Below are positions 15,431-22,582 of a DNA stretch of 23,159 nt, piece after piece. Origin of the DNA: Rhodobacterales bacterium 34-62-10 (lineage in GTDB: Bacteria > Pseudomonadota > Alphaproteobacteria > Rhodobacterales > Rhodobacteraceae); the NCBI GenBank assembly GCA_002282555.1, contig NCJR01000064.1, positions 1-23,159 of the forward strand, written 5' to 3'. Numbering within the stretch: the stretch's first letter is position 1; every line of letters begins with the position of its first letter. The notes below the pieces were generated by a model. The model did not search any database and was not told the DNA's origin. It saw only the letters and a program-made list of their open reading frames with translations. Made by a program: the position numbers and the translations under genes.

Positions 15431-16576
15431 ATGACTGACAGCACCCTGTTCGAGATTTTTCTGGCCGTCCCTCCGGGGCTGGAACCCACGCTGGCCCAGG
15501 AGGTCGCGGCGCTTGGCTTTGCGTCGCCTGCGATCGTGCCCGGTGGCGTGACCTTTCAAGGCGACTGGCCGGATGTCTGGCGCGCAAACCTGTCCGTGCG
15601 GGGCGCGACCCGCGTGCTGGCGCGGATCGGCGCGTTCCGCGTGCTGCATCTGGCCCAACTCGACAAGCGCGCGCGCAAGTTCGACTGGGCCGCCGTGCTG
15701 CGCCCCGATGTGCCGGTGCGGGTCGAGGTCACCTGCAAGGCGTCGAAAATCTATCACGCCGGTGCCGCGAAACAGCGGATCGAGACCGCCCTGCGCGAAA
15801 CGCTGGGTGTCGAAATACTGACGGGTCCGGCGGTCGAGGACGCGCCCGAGGATACCTTTGAAATCCGCCTGAAAGCGCGGATCGAGGATGACCTGTGCAC
15901 CTTCAGCATCGACACGACAGGCGAGTCCCTGCACAAGCGCGGCCACAAGCAGGCCATGGCCAAGGCCCCCTTGCGCGAAACACTGGCCGCTCTTTTCCTG
16001 CGACAGTGCGGCTATGACGGAAGCGAACCCGTTGTCGATCCCATGTGCGGCTCCGGCACCTTCGTGATCGAGGCGGCGGAAATGGCCCTTGGCCTGCTGC
16101 CCGGAAGGGGTCGAAGCTATGCCTTTGAAAAGCTTGTCACTTTTAATGTCCCATCGTGGGACATTCTGAAAAACGCCGCGCCCGCCCGTGCAACACCCCT
16201 CCGGTTTTACGGCTCTGACCGCGACGCAGGCGCGATCCGCGCCGCCAGCGCCAACGCCGACCGCGCGGACGTGGCCGGGATCACCAGCTTTCACTGCCAC
16301 GCCATCAGCGACCTGCCCCGCCCCGACGGACCGCCAGGTCTGGTCATGGTCAACCCGCCCTACGGCGCCCGGATCGGCGAGCGCAAACTCCTCTTCGCCC
16401 TCTACGGCGCGCTTGGCAAGACACTGTCCGAACGGTTCCGAGGCTGGCGCGTCGGCCTTGTCACCAGCGATCCGGCTCTGGCCAAGGCCACCGCCTTGCC
16501 GTTCCTGCCCCCCGCCCCGCCCGTCTCGAATGGCGGCCTCAAGGTCACGCTTTACCGCACCGCCCCCTTGCCCTGA
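15431..16576 (+). CDS. THUMP-domain class I SAM-dependent RNA methyltransferase (RlmL/TrmN-like)
   Basis: 381 residues. The N-terminal part (about 1-165) is a ferredoxin-like plus THUMP RNA-binding module. The C-terminal Rossmann methyltransferase has the SAM-binding motif DPMCGSGTFVIEAAE (203-217) and the catalytic NPPYGARIG (308-316), the NPPY form used by guanine-N2 methyltransferases. The family modifies rRNA (RlmL N-half, m2G) or tRNA; the exact target is uncertain. The start MTDSTLF at 15431 fits the family N-terminus better than the upstream in-frame ATG at 15395. This looks like a housekeeping gene between accessory ones. Confidence 0.88.
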   Translation: MTDSTLFEIFLAVPPGLEPTLAQEVAALGFASPAIVPGGVTFQGDWPDVWRANLSVRGATRVLARIGAFRVLHLAQLDKRARKFDWAAVLRPDVPVRVEVTCKASKIYHAGAAKQRIETALRETLGVEILTGPAVEDAPEDTFEIRLKARIEDDLCTFSIDTTGESLHKRGHKQAMAKAPLRETLAALFLRQCGYDGSEPVVDPMCGSGTFVIEAAEMALGLLPGRGRSYAFEKLVTFNVPSWDILKNAAPARATPLRFYGSDRDAGAIRAASANADRADVAGITSFHCHAISDLPRPDGPPGLVMVNPPYGARIGERKLLFALYGALGKTLSERFRGWRVGLVTSDPALAKATALPFLPPAPPVSNGGLKVTLYRTAPLP

Positions 16577-16608
16577 TACTGTCCTCGCCCAGCCACCGGA
16601 GAACACCC

Positions 16609-17406
16609 ATGCCCCACCCCCTCGTGACCCAACAGGACATCGCTGATTTCCAGCGCGACGGCGTCGTCCTGATCCGGGGCCTGTTCCGCGATCACGTGGA
16701 CACCCTCGCCGCCGGGATCGACCGCAACATGGCCGAACCGGGTCCCTATGCCGCCGAGAACCTCAAGGCAGGCGAAGCCGGCCGCTTCTTCGACGACTAC
16801 TGCAACTGGCAGCGCATCCCCGAATTCGCGGAGGTGATCCGCCAATCCCCCGCCGCAGAAGTCGCCGCCGACCTGATGGGATCGGACAGCGTCCAGCTTT
16901 TCCACGACCATATCCTCGTCAAGGAACCCGGCACCGCCAAGCCAACCCCATGGCATCAGGACGGCCCCTATTACTTTGTCGAAGGCCGCCAGACCGTCAG
17001 CTTCTGGTCGCCGCTTGATCCCGTGCGCGAAGCCAGCCTGCGCTGCGTGGCCGGATCACATCTCTGGCCGCGCCCCGTCCTGCCGACCCGCTGGCTGTCC
17101 GAGGAGAATTTCTACCCCGATGCCGATGCCTATATGCCCGTCCCCGATCCCGACGCCGAAGGGATGGAGGTGCGTGAATGGCACATGGAACCCGGTGACG
17201 CCGTGGCCTTCCATTACAGCACCCTGCACGGCGCGCGTGGCAATGCGACAGCCCAGCGCCGCCGCGCCTTTTCCCTGCGGTTGGTGGGCGATGATGCCCG
17301 CTATGTCGAACGCCCCGGCCGCACCTCGCCCCCGTTTCCTGGGCATGACATGCAGCCGGGTCAAAAGCTGCGCGAGGATTGGTTCCCGGTGCTGTTCACG
17401 CGCTGA
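16609..17406 (+). CDS. phytanoyl-CoA dioxygenase (PhyH) family Fe(II)/2-oxoglutarate oxygenase
   Basis: 265 residues. The iron-binding facial triad is visible as H116-x-D118 in PWHQDGPYYF and the distal H207 in YSTLHGARGN. Arginines about ten residues later (QRRRAFSLR) would hold 2-oxoglutarate. The length matches the family. PhyH proteins hydroxylate acyl-CoAs, osmolytes or small natural products; the substrate is unknown. The ribosome-binding site GGAGA precedes the ATG. It is 32 bp after the methyltransferase gene and 6 bp before an MFS transporter gene, so the latter two probably share a transcript. Confidence 0.9.
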   Translation: MPHPLVTQQDIADFQRDGVVLIRGLFRDHVDTLAAGIDRNMAEPGPYAAENLKAGEAGRFFDDYCNWQRIPEFAEVIRQSPAAEVAADLMGSDSVQLFHDHILVKEPGTAKPTPWHQDGPYYFVEGRQTVSFWSPLDPVREASLRCVAGSHLWPRPVLPTRWLSEENFYPDADAYMPVPDPDAEGMEVREWHMEPGDAVAFHYSTLHGARGNATAQRRRAFSLRLVGDDARYVERPGRTSPPFPGHDMQPGQKLREDWFPVLFTR

Positions 17407-17412
17407 ACAGGG

Positions 17413-18615
17413 ATGCGCCTGCCGGTCCTGTTCATCCTGATCACCGTCGTGATCGACGCCATGGGGATCGGCCTGATCCTGCCCGTGATGCCCGACCTCA
17501 TCCGCGAAACGACAGGCGGCACGCTGGCGCAGGCGGCTGTCTGGGGTGGCATCCTCTCGACTGTGTTTGCCGCAATGCAATTCCTGTTCGGCCCGATCCT
17601 TGGCGCGCTGTCCGACAGGTTCGGTCGGCGGCCCATCCTGCTGGTCTCGCTTCTGGTGATGGCGGTGGATTACGTGGTGATGGCGCTGGCCGGGTCGATC
17701 TGGCTGCTGGTGGCCGGGCGCGTGGTGGGCGGAATCACGGCGGCGACCCATGCCACAGCCACGGCTTACATGGCCGACATCTCGGCCCCGCAGGACAAGG
17801 CGCGCAACTTCGGCCTGATCGGGGCGGCCTTTGGTCTGGGCTTTGTGCTGGGTCCGGTCATGGGCGGGCTCTTGGCCGAATGGGGCACGCGCGCGCCTTT
17901 CATCGCCGCTGCAGGCCTTGCACTGATCAATGCCGTCTTTGGCTGGCTGGTCCTGCGCGAGACCGTGACCGACAGCATCCGCCGCCCCTTCCAGTGGCGC
18001 CGCGCCAATCCGTTCGGCGCGATCCGCGCGCTGTCCCGGCTGGCCGGGGTCAGTCCACTGCTCTGGGTCTGGTTCCTCTATCATTTCGCAACGGTGGTTT
18101 ATCCCGCGATCTGGGCCTTTTTCACCGCCGCCCGCTTTGGCTGGTCGCCGGGATTGATCGGGGTGTCATTGGCGGTTTACGGCCTGTCTCTGGCGGTGGC
18201 GCAGGGAACGCTGGTCGGCCCTGCAATCCGCGCCTTTGGCGATGCTCGCACGGTGCTTCTGGGGCTGGTGATCCAGATTGCATCACTGGTGACGCTTGGG
18301 TTCATCACATCGGGCAACCTGTTGCTGATGCTGATTCCGATCACGGCTATCGGTGCGGTCGGCCTGCCGGCCTTGCAGGGTATCCTGTCGCGCGCCGTGC
18401 CCGACAATGCACAAGGCGAATTGCAGGGCGTGCTGACCAGCCTGACAGCGGTGGCCATGGTGCTTGCGCCCTTGGTCATGACGCAGACCTTCGCGCGGTT
18501 TACCCGCATGGATGCTGCCATCTACCTGCCCGGTGCGCCCTTTCTGGTGTCGGCGGCGATCATGGTGATCGCCTTGGCGATCTATCAGGCACGCGGGCGC
18601 CATCTGGTGCAGTAA
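17413..18615 (+). CDS. MFS transporter, TetA-type drug:H+ antiporter-like
   Basis: 400 residues and about twelve hydrophobic segments. TM1 has VVIDAMGIGLILPVMPDLIRE, and the loop 2-3 motif A is GALSDRFGRRPILL (D68). This resembles the TetA tetracycline/multidrug branch of the major facilitator superfamily, but many chromosomal members of the branch do not confer tetracycline resistance. The start ATG lies 6 bp after the PhyH stop, with only a CAGGG close before it, so translational coupling is likely. An exporter or importer of the PhyH substrate or product is possible but not shown. Confidence 0.87.
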   Translation: MRLPVLFILITVVIDAMGIGLILPVMPDLIRETTGGTLAQAAVWGGILSTVFAAMQFLFGPILGALSDRFGRRPILLVSLLVMAVDYVVMALAGSIWLLVAGRVVGGITAATHATATAYMADISAPQDKARNFGLIGAAFGLGFVLGPVMGGLLAEWGTRAPFIAAAGLALINAVFGWLVLRETVTDSIRRPFQWRRANPFGAIRALSRLAGVSPLLWVWFLYHFATVVYPAIWAFFTAARFGWSPGLIGVSLAVYGLSLAVAQGTLVGPAIRAFGDARTVLLGLVIQIASLVTLGFITSGNLLLMLIPITAIGAVGLPALQGILSRAVPDNAQGELQGVLTSLTAVAMVLAPLVMTQTFARFTRMDAAIYLPGAPFLVSAAIMVIALAIYQARGRHLVQ

Positions 18616-18722
18616 GCAGGCCGAATTGCGACACCAAAGCTGTTGTTTTGCGCTTGCACCCCTGATCACGCGCGGGCAGGTTCTGGGACAGCGCAAAGAC
18701 CAGACTGAAAAGGACACCCCCC

Positions 18723-19811
18723 ATGCAGATGATCAAGGCCGCCGTGTGCCACGCCTTCGGCACCCCCCTGACCATCGAGGAGGTACGCCTGCGCGCCCCC
18801 GAAATGGGCGAGGTCGAGGTGAAGCTGGACGCCGTGGCGATCTGTCATTCCGACATCTCCTTTGCCGAGGGCGCGTGGGGCGGCACCCTGCCTGCGGTTT
18901 ACGGCCATGAGGCGGCAGGGCGTGTGACCGCCATCGGCGCAGGCGTTCCAGGTCTGGCCGTGGGGGATAGCGTCGCCGTGACGCTGATCCGCGCATGTGG
19001 CGGCTGCACCAGTTGCGGCTCGGGCAAGCCGACCCTGTGCGAGACGCCCTATAACGGCGACAAGGGGCCACTGACCACCGCCGATGGCGGCGTGCTGCAT
19101 CAGGCGATGGCCTGTGGCGCCTTTGCCGAAGCGGTCGTGGTCGATCACAGCCAGGTTGTGAAAATCCCCGAGGATATGGCCAAGGACGTGGCCTCCCTTC
19201 TGTCCTGTGGTGTGATCACCGGCGTCGGCGCGGTGGTGAATGCCGCTGCCTTGCGCGCAGGTCAGGACGTGGTCGTCATCGGCGCGGGCGGCGTCGGTCT
19301 GAACGCCATTCAGGGCGCGCGCATCGCCGGGGCCCGCCGCATCATCGCCGTTGACATGTCTGAGGAAAAACTGGCCATCGCCCGCGAATTCGGCGCGACC
19401 GACGGCATCCTTGCGACCGAGGCCAAGCCGTGGTCGCGCGCCAAGCGCATCCTGGGGCGCGGGGCCGATGCGGTGATCGTGACCGTGGGCGCGATCCCGG
19501 CCTATGACACCGCACCCCGCTATCTGGGCTATGGTGGCCGCGTCGTCATGGTGGGTATGCCCCATTCCGGCCAGACCTCGACCTATGAACCCGTGGTCAT
19601 GGCTGCCGTCGGGCAAGGCATGATCGGCTCCAAGATGGGCGATGTGGTGATCAAGCGCGACATTCCGTGGATGGTGGACCTCTATCAACAAGGCCGCCTC
19701 AAGCTGGATGAGCTGATCTCGGGCCGCTGGCGGCTGGACCAGATCAACGAGGCGATTGCCGACACCAAAACAGGTGCCGCGCGCCGCAACGTGATCATCC
19801 TGAACGACTGA
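18723..19811 (+). CDS. zinc-dependent alcohol dehydrogenase (MDR superfamily)
   Basis: 362 residues. Catalytic-zinc ligands are C41 (AICHSD), H62-E63 (YGHEAAG) and probably C162 (LLSCGVITG). The structural-zinc site has four cysteines, C92, C95, C98 and C106 (CGGCTSCGSGKPTLC). The cofactor motif is VVVIGAGGVGLNA (GxGxxG at 187-192), with D211 at the end of the second strand, which favours NAD over NADP. The protein oxidises an alcohol or reduces an aldehyde; the substrate is unknown. The AAAGGA ribosome-binding site precedes the ATG at 18723; a second ATG two codons on is possible. It is followed 46 bp later by a sugar-acid-dehydratase-like gene, suggesting a shared catabolic path. Confidence 0.92.
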   Translation: MQMIKAAVCHAFGTPLTIEEVRLRAPEMGEVEVKLDAVAICHSDISFAEGAWGGTLPAVYGHEAAGRVTAIGAGVPGLAVGDSVAVTLIRACGGCTSCGSGKPTLCETPYNGDKGPLTTADGGVLHQAMACGAFAEAVVVDHSQVVKIPEDMAKDVASLLSCGVITGVGAVVNAAALRAGQDVVVIGAGGVGLNAIQGARIAGARRIIAVDMSEEKLAIAREFGATDGILATEAKPWSRAKRILGRGADAVIVTVGAIPAYDTAPRYLGYGGRVVMVGMPHSGQTSTYEPVVMAAVGQGMIGSKMGDVVIKRDIPWMVDLYQQGRLKLDELISGRWRLDQINEAIADTKTGAARRNVIILND

Positions 19812-19857
19812 CGCCGCCCTTTCACTGTTCCCCAAATACTCATAGGAGCAAGAGACG

Positions 19858-21090
19858 ATGAAACTGGCTGACCTTGACATCATCGTCACCGCGCCCCCGG
19901 CACCGGGCTGGGGCGGGCGCTACTGGATTTTCGTGAAACTCACGACCGACACCGGGATCGTCGGCTGGGGCGAATGTTACGCCTCGACCGTGGGTCCCGT
20001 CGCCATGCGCGCGGTGATCGAGGATGTCTTTGCCCGCCACATGCAGGGCGAGAACCCGGAAAACATCGAAAAGATGTTCCGCCGGGTCTATTCATCCGGC
20101 TTCACCCAGCGGCCCGATCTGACGGTGATGGGCGCGTTTTCGGGGCTGGAGATCGCCTGCTGGGACATTCTGGGCAAGGCCCGGAACCGCCCGGTCTGGG
20201 CCTTGCTGGGGGGCAAGATCAACGACCGGCTGCGCGCCTATACCTATCTCTACCCGCTGCCACATCACGAACACGCGCCCTTCTGGGTCTCGCCCGAGAT
20301 GGCGGCGGAATCGGCGCTGGACGCTGTGGATCGCGGCTATACGGCGGTCAAGTTCGATCCGGCTGGCCCCTATACGATGCGCGGCGGGCATATGCCTGCG
20401 ATGCGGGATATCTCGCGCTCGGTCGCCTTCTGCCGCGCCATCCGCGAGGCGGTGGGGGATCGGGCGGATCTGCTCTTTGGCACCCATGGGCAGTTCACTA
20501 CAGCAGGCGCGATCCGGCTGGGTCAGGCGTTGGAACCCTATAGTCCGCTATGGTATGAAGAACCGATGCCGCCAGACAATCTGCTGGAATTCCAGAAGGT
20601 TGCGAACGCCGTGCGGATACCGCTCGCCACCGGTGAGCGGATGACGACCAAGACCGAATTCGCCACACTTCTGCGCACGGGGGGTGCGGAAATCCTGCAA
20701 CCCGCCTTGGGGCGCGCGGGCGGCATCTGGGAGGTCAAGAAAATCGCTGCCATGGCCGAGGCGTTCAACGCGCAGATCGCCCCGCATCTTTATGCCGGAC
20801 CCATCGAATGGGCGGCGAACATCCATCTGGCGGCCTCGATCCCGAACCTGCTGATGATCGAAACCATCGAGACGCCCTTCCATGACGGGCTGATCAAGGG
20901 GATGATCCGGGTCGAGAACGGCCATGTCATTCCGCCCGACCGCCCCGGTCTGGGGATCGAGATCGACGAGGATCTGGCCCGTGCCCATCCCTTCACCGGG
21001 ACGGGTCTTCACCTGCAAATGCAGGAAGACCCTTGCGATTATCAGAATGAGAACCATTTTGAAGGCGGTGCGCCAGCTTATGAGCAGTGA
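19858..21090 (+). CDS. mandelate racemase/muconate lactonizing enzyme family protein (sugar-acid dehydratase-like)
   Basis: 410 residues. The N-terminal enolase cap has GWGECYASTV and the linker LEIACWDILGKARNRPVWALLGG. The barrel has VKFDPAG (165-167), the second and third metal ligands in YEEP (234-235) and ATGER (E260), and a candidate catalytic His in IAPH (H310). At the first metal position, where galactonate-type dehydratases have DFHGR, this protein has GTHGQ (208-212), so His is kept but Asp is Gly. Enolase-superfamily members of this branch dehydrate aldonic acids or related compounds; the substrate is not predictable. The strong AGGAG site (19844-19848) sets the start. It lies next to the alcohol dehydrogenase and a regulator gene. 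Confidence 0.88.
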   Translation: MKLADLDIIVTAPPAPGWGGRYWIFVKLTTDTGIVGWGECYASTVGPVAMRAVIEDVFARHMQGENPENIEKMFRRVYSSGFTQRPDLTVMGAFSGLEIACWDILGKARNRPVWALLGGKINDRLRAYTYLYPLPHHEHAPFWVSPEMAAESALDAVDRGYTAVKFDPAGPYTMRGGHMPAMRDISRSVAFCRAIREAVGDRADLLFGTHGQFTTAGAIRLGQALEPYSPLWYEEPMPPDNLLEFQKVANAVRIPLATGERMTTKTEFATLLRTGGAEILQPALGRAGGIWEVKKIAAMAEAFNAQIAPHLYAGPIEWAANIHLAASIPNLLMIETIETPFHDGLIKGMIRVENGHVIPPDRPGLGIEIDEDLARAHPFTGTGLHLQMQEDPCDYQNENHFEGGAPAYEQ

Positions 21091-21140
21091 TATCGCTCTT
21101 TCCGCAAGGCTGTGATAGGAAAGGCAGAGGGATCGACCGA

Positions 21141-21506
21141 ATGCAGGAACTTGCCGAATTGACCACGCAAAGCCCCCCCGCCCCGCCAAACGAAATGGCG
21201 CGCAGCGCCGAGGCTGCGGCGGCCTATCTCAAGACGCTGGCCCATGAGGGTCGGTTGATGATCCTGTGTCATCTCGGCTCGGGCGAGAAATCCGTGGGCG
21301 AACTGGAAGAGTTGCTGGAGATCCGGCAAGCGGCTGTCAGCCAGATGCTGGCGCGCCTGCGCGAGGAGGATCTGGTCAAGACCCGGCGCGAGGGCAAGAC
21401 GATCTTCTACAGTCTTGCCGACAACAACACTTACGAAGTGATCAGCCTGCTTTACCGGTTGTTCTGCAGCCCGGACGGGAAGGACACTACAAAGACATCC
21501 TGCTGA
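21141..21506 (+). CDS. ArsR-family regulator of the SqrR/BigR (persulfide sensor) type
   Basis: 121 residues from MQELAELT. The frame is open from a GTG at 21087 that overlaps the previous stop, but a GAGGG site precedes the ATG at 21141. The winged helix is ArsR-like: LKTLAHEGRLMILCHLGSGEKSV, LEELLEIRQAAVSQMLARLRE, TRREGKTIFYSLAD. Cysteines C43 (start of helix alpha-2 region) and C109 (LYRLFC, last helix) are 66 residues apart, the same spacing as C41/C107 in Rhodobacter capsulatus SqrR and C42/C108 in BigR, where they form a tetrasulfide or disulfide. ArsR metal-site motifs (ELCVC) are absent. Its gene is 50 bp after the dehydratase gene and probably on the same transcript. Confidence 0.88.
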   Translation: MQELAELTTQSPPAPPNEMARSAEAAAAYLKTLAHEGRLMILCHLGSGEKSVGELEELLEIRQAAVSQMLARLREEDLVKTRREGKTIFYSLADNNTYEVISLLYRLFCSPDGKDTTKTSC

Positions 21507-21528
21507 GTGACGCGCAGACAGTCGGTGC

Positions 21529-22455
21529 TCACCGTGTGACCCCCGCCTCAAGCTCTGTGGCGATCTGCCCGATCAGGCCCCGCAACCATCGGTGCATGGG
21601 CGAATGATGGGTGCGGGCCGTCCAATAGAGGTCAATCTCGAATGGTGCCGGAAAGGGACAGTCCACGATCCTGAGGCCCGGCCCATAGGACAGCGCCGTG
21701 CGCAGGGGCACCGTCGCAATCAGGTCGGTGCCGGGCAGGATATCGCGCAACGTCGCGGGGCTTGGCAGTTCCAGCACCATGTTGGGGGCCAGACCCGCCG
21801 CCTCCATCTCGACCAGATACCGTGATCGCCAATTGCCACCATAGGTCACAACAGCCTGCGGCGCGGCGGCAAAATCGTCGACATCCAGCGGCTTGTCGCC
21901 CAGCGGATTGTCCGGTGCCATGACACAGACGTAGTGATCCCCAAGCACGCGCCGACCAAAGAACCCGGCGTCACCGATTTGAACCGGCCCCACAAGCACG
22001 TCACATTCCCCCCGGCTGAGTTGGTCGCGCCCGCGCACGGTCGAGGTGATGACCCCCAGTTTCATCCCCGGTGCCACCGCACGCAGGCGGCGGACCAACG
22101 CAGGCACCAATGTGGCCCGCTCATAATAATTGCACGACAGCACGATCGTCGTATCGGCACGGGCAGGATCAAAGGCACGCGGCGCGGACAGGGCCATGAA
22201 CGCATCCACCATGCGCGCGGCCTCGATCACGATCTCGTCGCAGCGGTCGGTGGGGACGATCCCCGCGCCCTGCCGCACAAAAAGCGGATCGCCAAACGCA
22301 CGCCGCAATCTGTCGATCGTATAACTGACCGAGGACTGGTTCACGCCCAGAACATCGGCCGCCCGCGAGAACGACCCGTAATCATGCACCAGCCGCAGCA
22401 CACGCAGCGCCGCGAAATCCACCGCCAGCGGATCGCCATCCTTGGGTGTGACCAT
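21529..22455 (-). CDS. LysR-family transcriptional regulator
   Basis: 308 residues. The N-terminal HTH (about 10-70) reads ALRVLRLVHDYGSFSRAADV, LGVNQSSVSYTIDRLRRAFG, DPLFVRQGAGIVPT, a classical LysR pattern. The rest is the two-lobed effector-binding domain (IVLSCNYYERATLVPALV, GECDVLVGPVQIGDAGFF). The ATG at 22455 has a perfect AGGAGG about 7 nt upstream, which decides against the longer TTG-started frame at 22479. It is divergent from the P450 gene, with a palindrome in the 127-bp intergenic region, so it probably controls that gene. It is convergent with the ArsR gene; the two stops are 22 bp apart. Confidence 0.9.
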   Translation of the reverse strand: MVTPKDGDPLAVDFAALRVLRLVHDYGSFSRAADVLGVNQSSVSYTIDRLRRAFGDPLFVRQGAGIVPTDRCDEIVIEAARMVDAFMALSAPRAFDPARADTTIVLSCNYYERATLVPALVRRLRAVAPGMKLGVITSTVRGRDQLSRGECDVLVGPVQIGDAGFFGRRVLGDHYVCVMAPDNPLGDKPLDVDDFAAAPQAVVTYGGNWRSRYLVEMEAAGLAPNMVLELPSPATLRDILPGTDLIATVPLRTALSYGPGLRIVDCPFPAPFEIDLYWTARTHHSPMHRWLRGLIGQIATELEAGVTR

Positions 22456-22493
22456 GCGACTGCCTCCTGTCCGCACCAACCTGATCAGATTAT

Positions 22494-22510
22494 TCGATAG
22501 TCTCTATCGA
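22494..22510. promoter_or_regulatory. operator-like palindrome between LysR and P450 genes
   Basis: TCGATAG and CTATCGA form a perfect 7-bp inverted repeat around TCT. A second short palindrome, CTGATCAG, lies at 22481-22488. The site is 39 bp before the LysR start and about 73 bp before the P450 start, where LysR regulators normally bind. It is not an exact T-N11-A box. Confidence 0.5.
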
Positions 22511-22582
22511 TTCCATCGGATTGTCCCATGCCACACGATCCTCTAGGGTCAGCCATGCGATCAGGCAGGGAAGGGCTGGACC

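Noticed and set aside
15230..16606. Minus-strand 458-codon frame opposite the methyltransferase gene
   Set aside because: The plus strand has complete THUMP and methyltransferase motifs, while the minus translation has no family features.
18666..19889. Minus-strand 407-codon frame opposite the alcohol dehydrogenase gene
   Set aside because: It is the shadow of a gene with all zinc and NAD motifs, and it is His/Asp-rich with no recognisable domain.
21521..21532. CGGTG-CT-CACCG inverted repeat between the ArsR and LysR genes as a terminator
   Set aside because: The stem is only 5 bp with a 2-nt loop and no U-tract, so it is too weak to call a bidirectional terminator.
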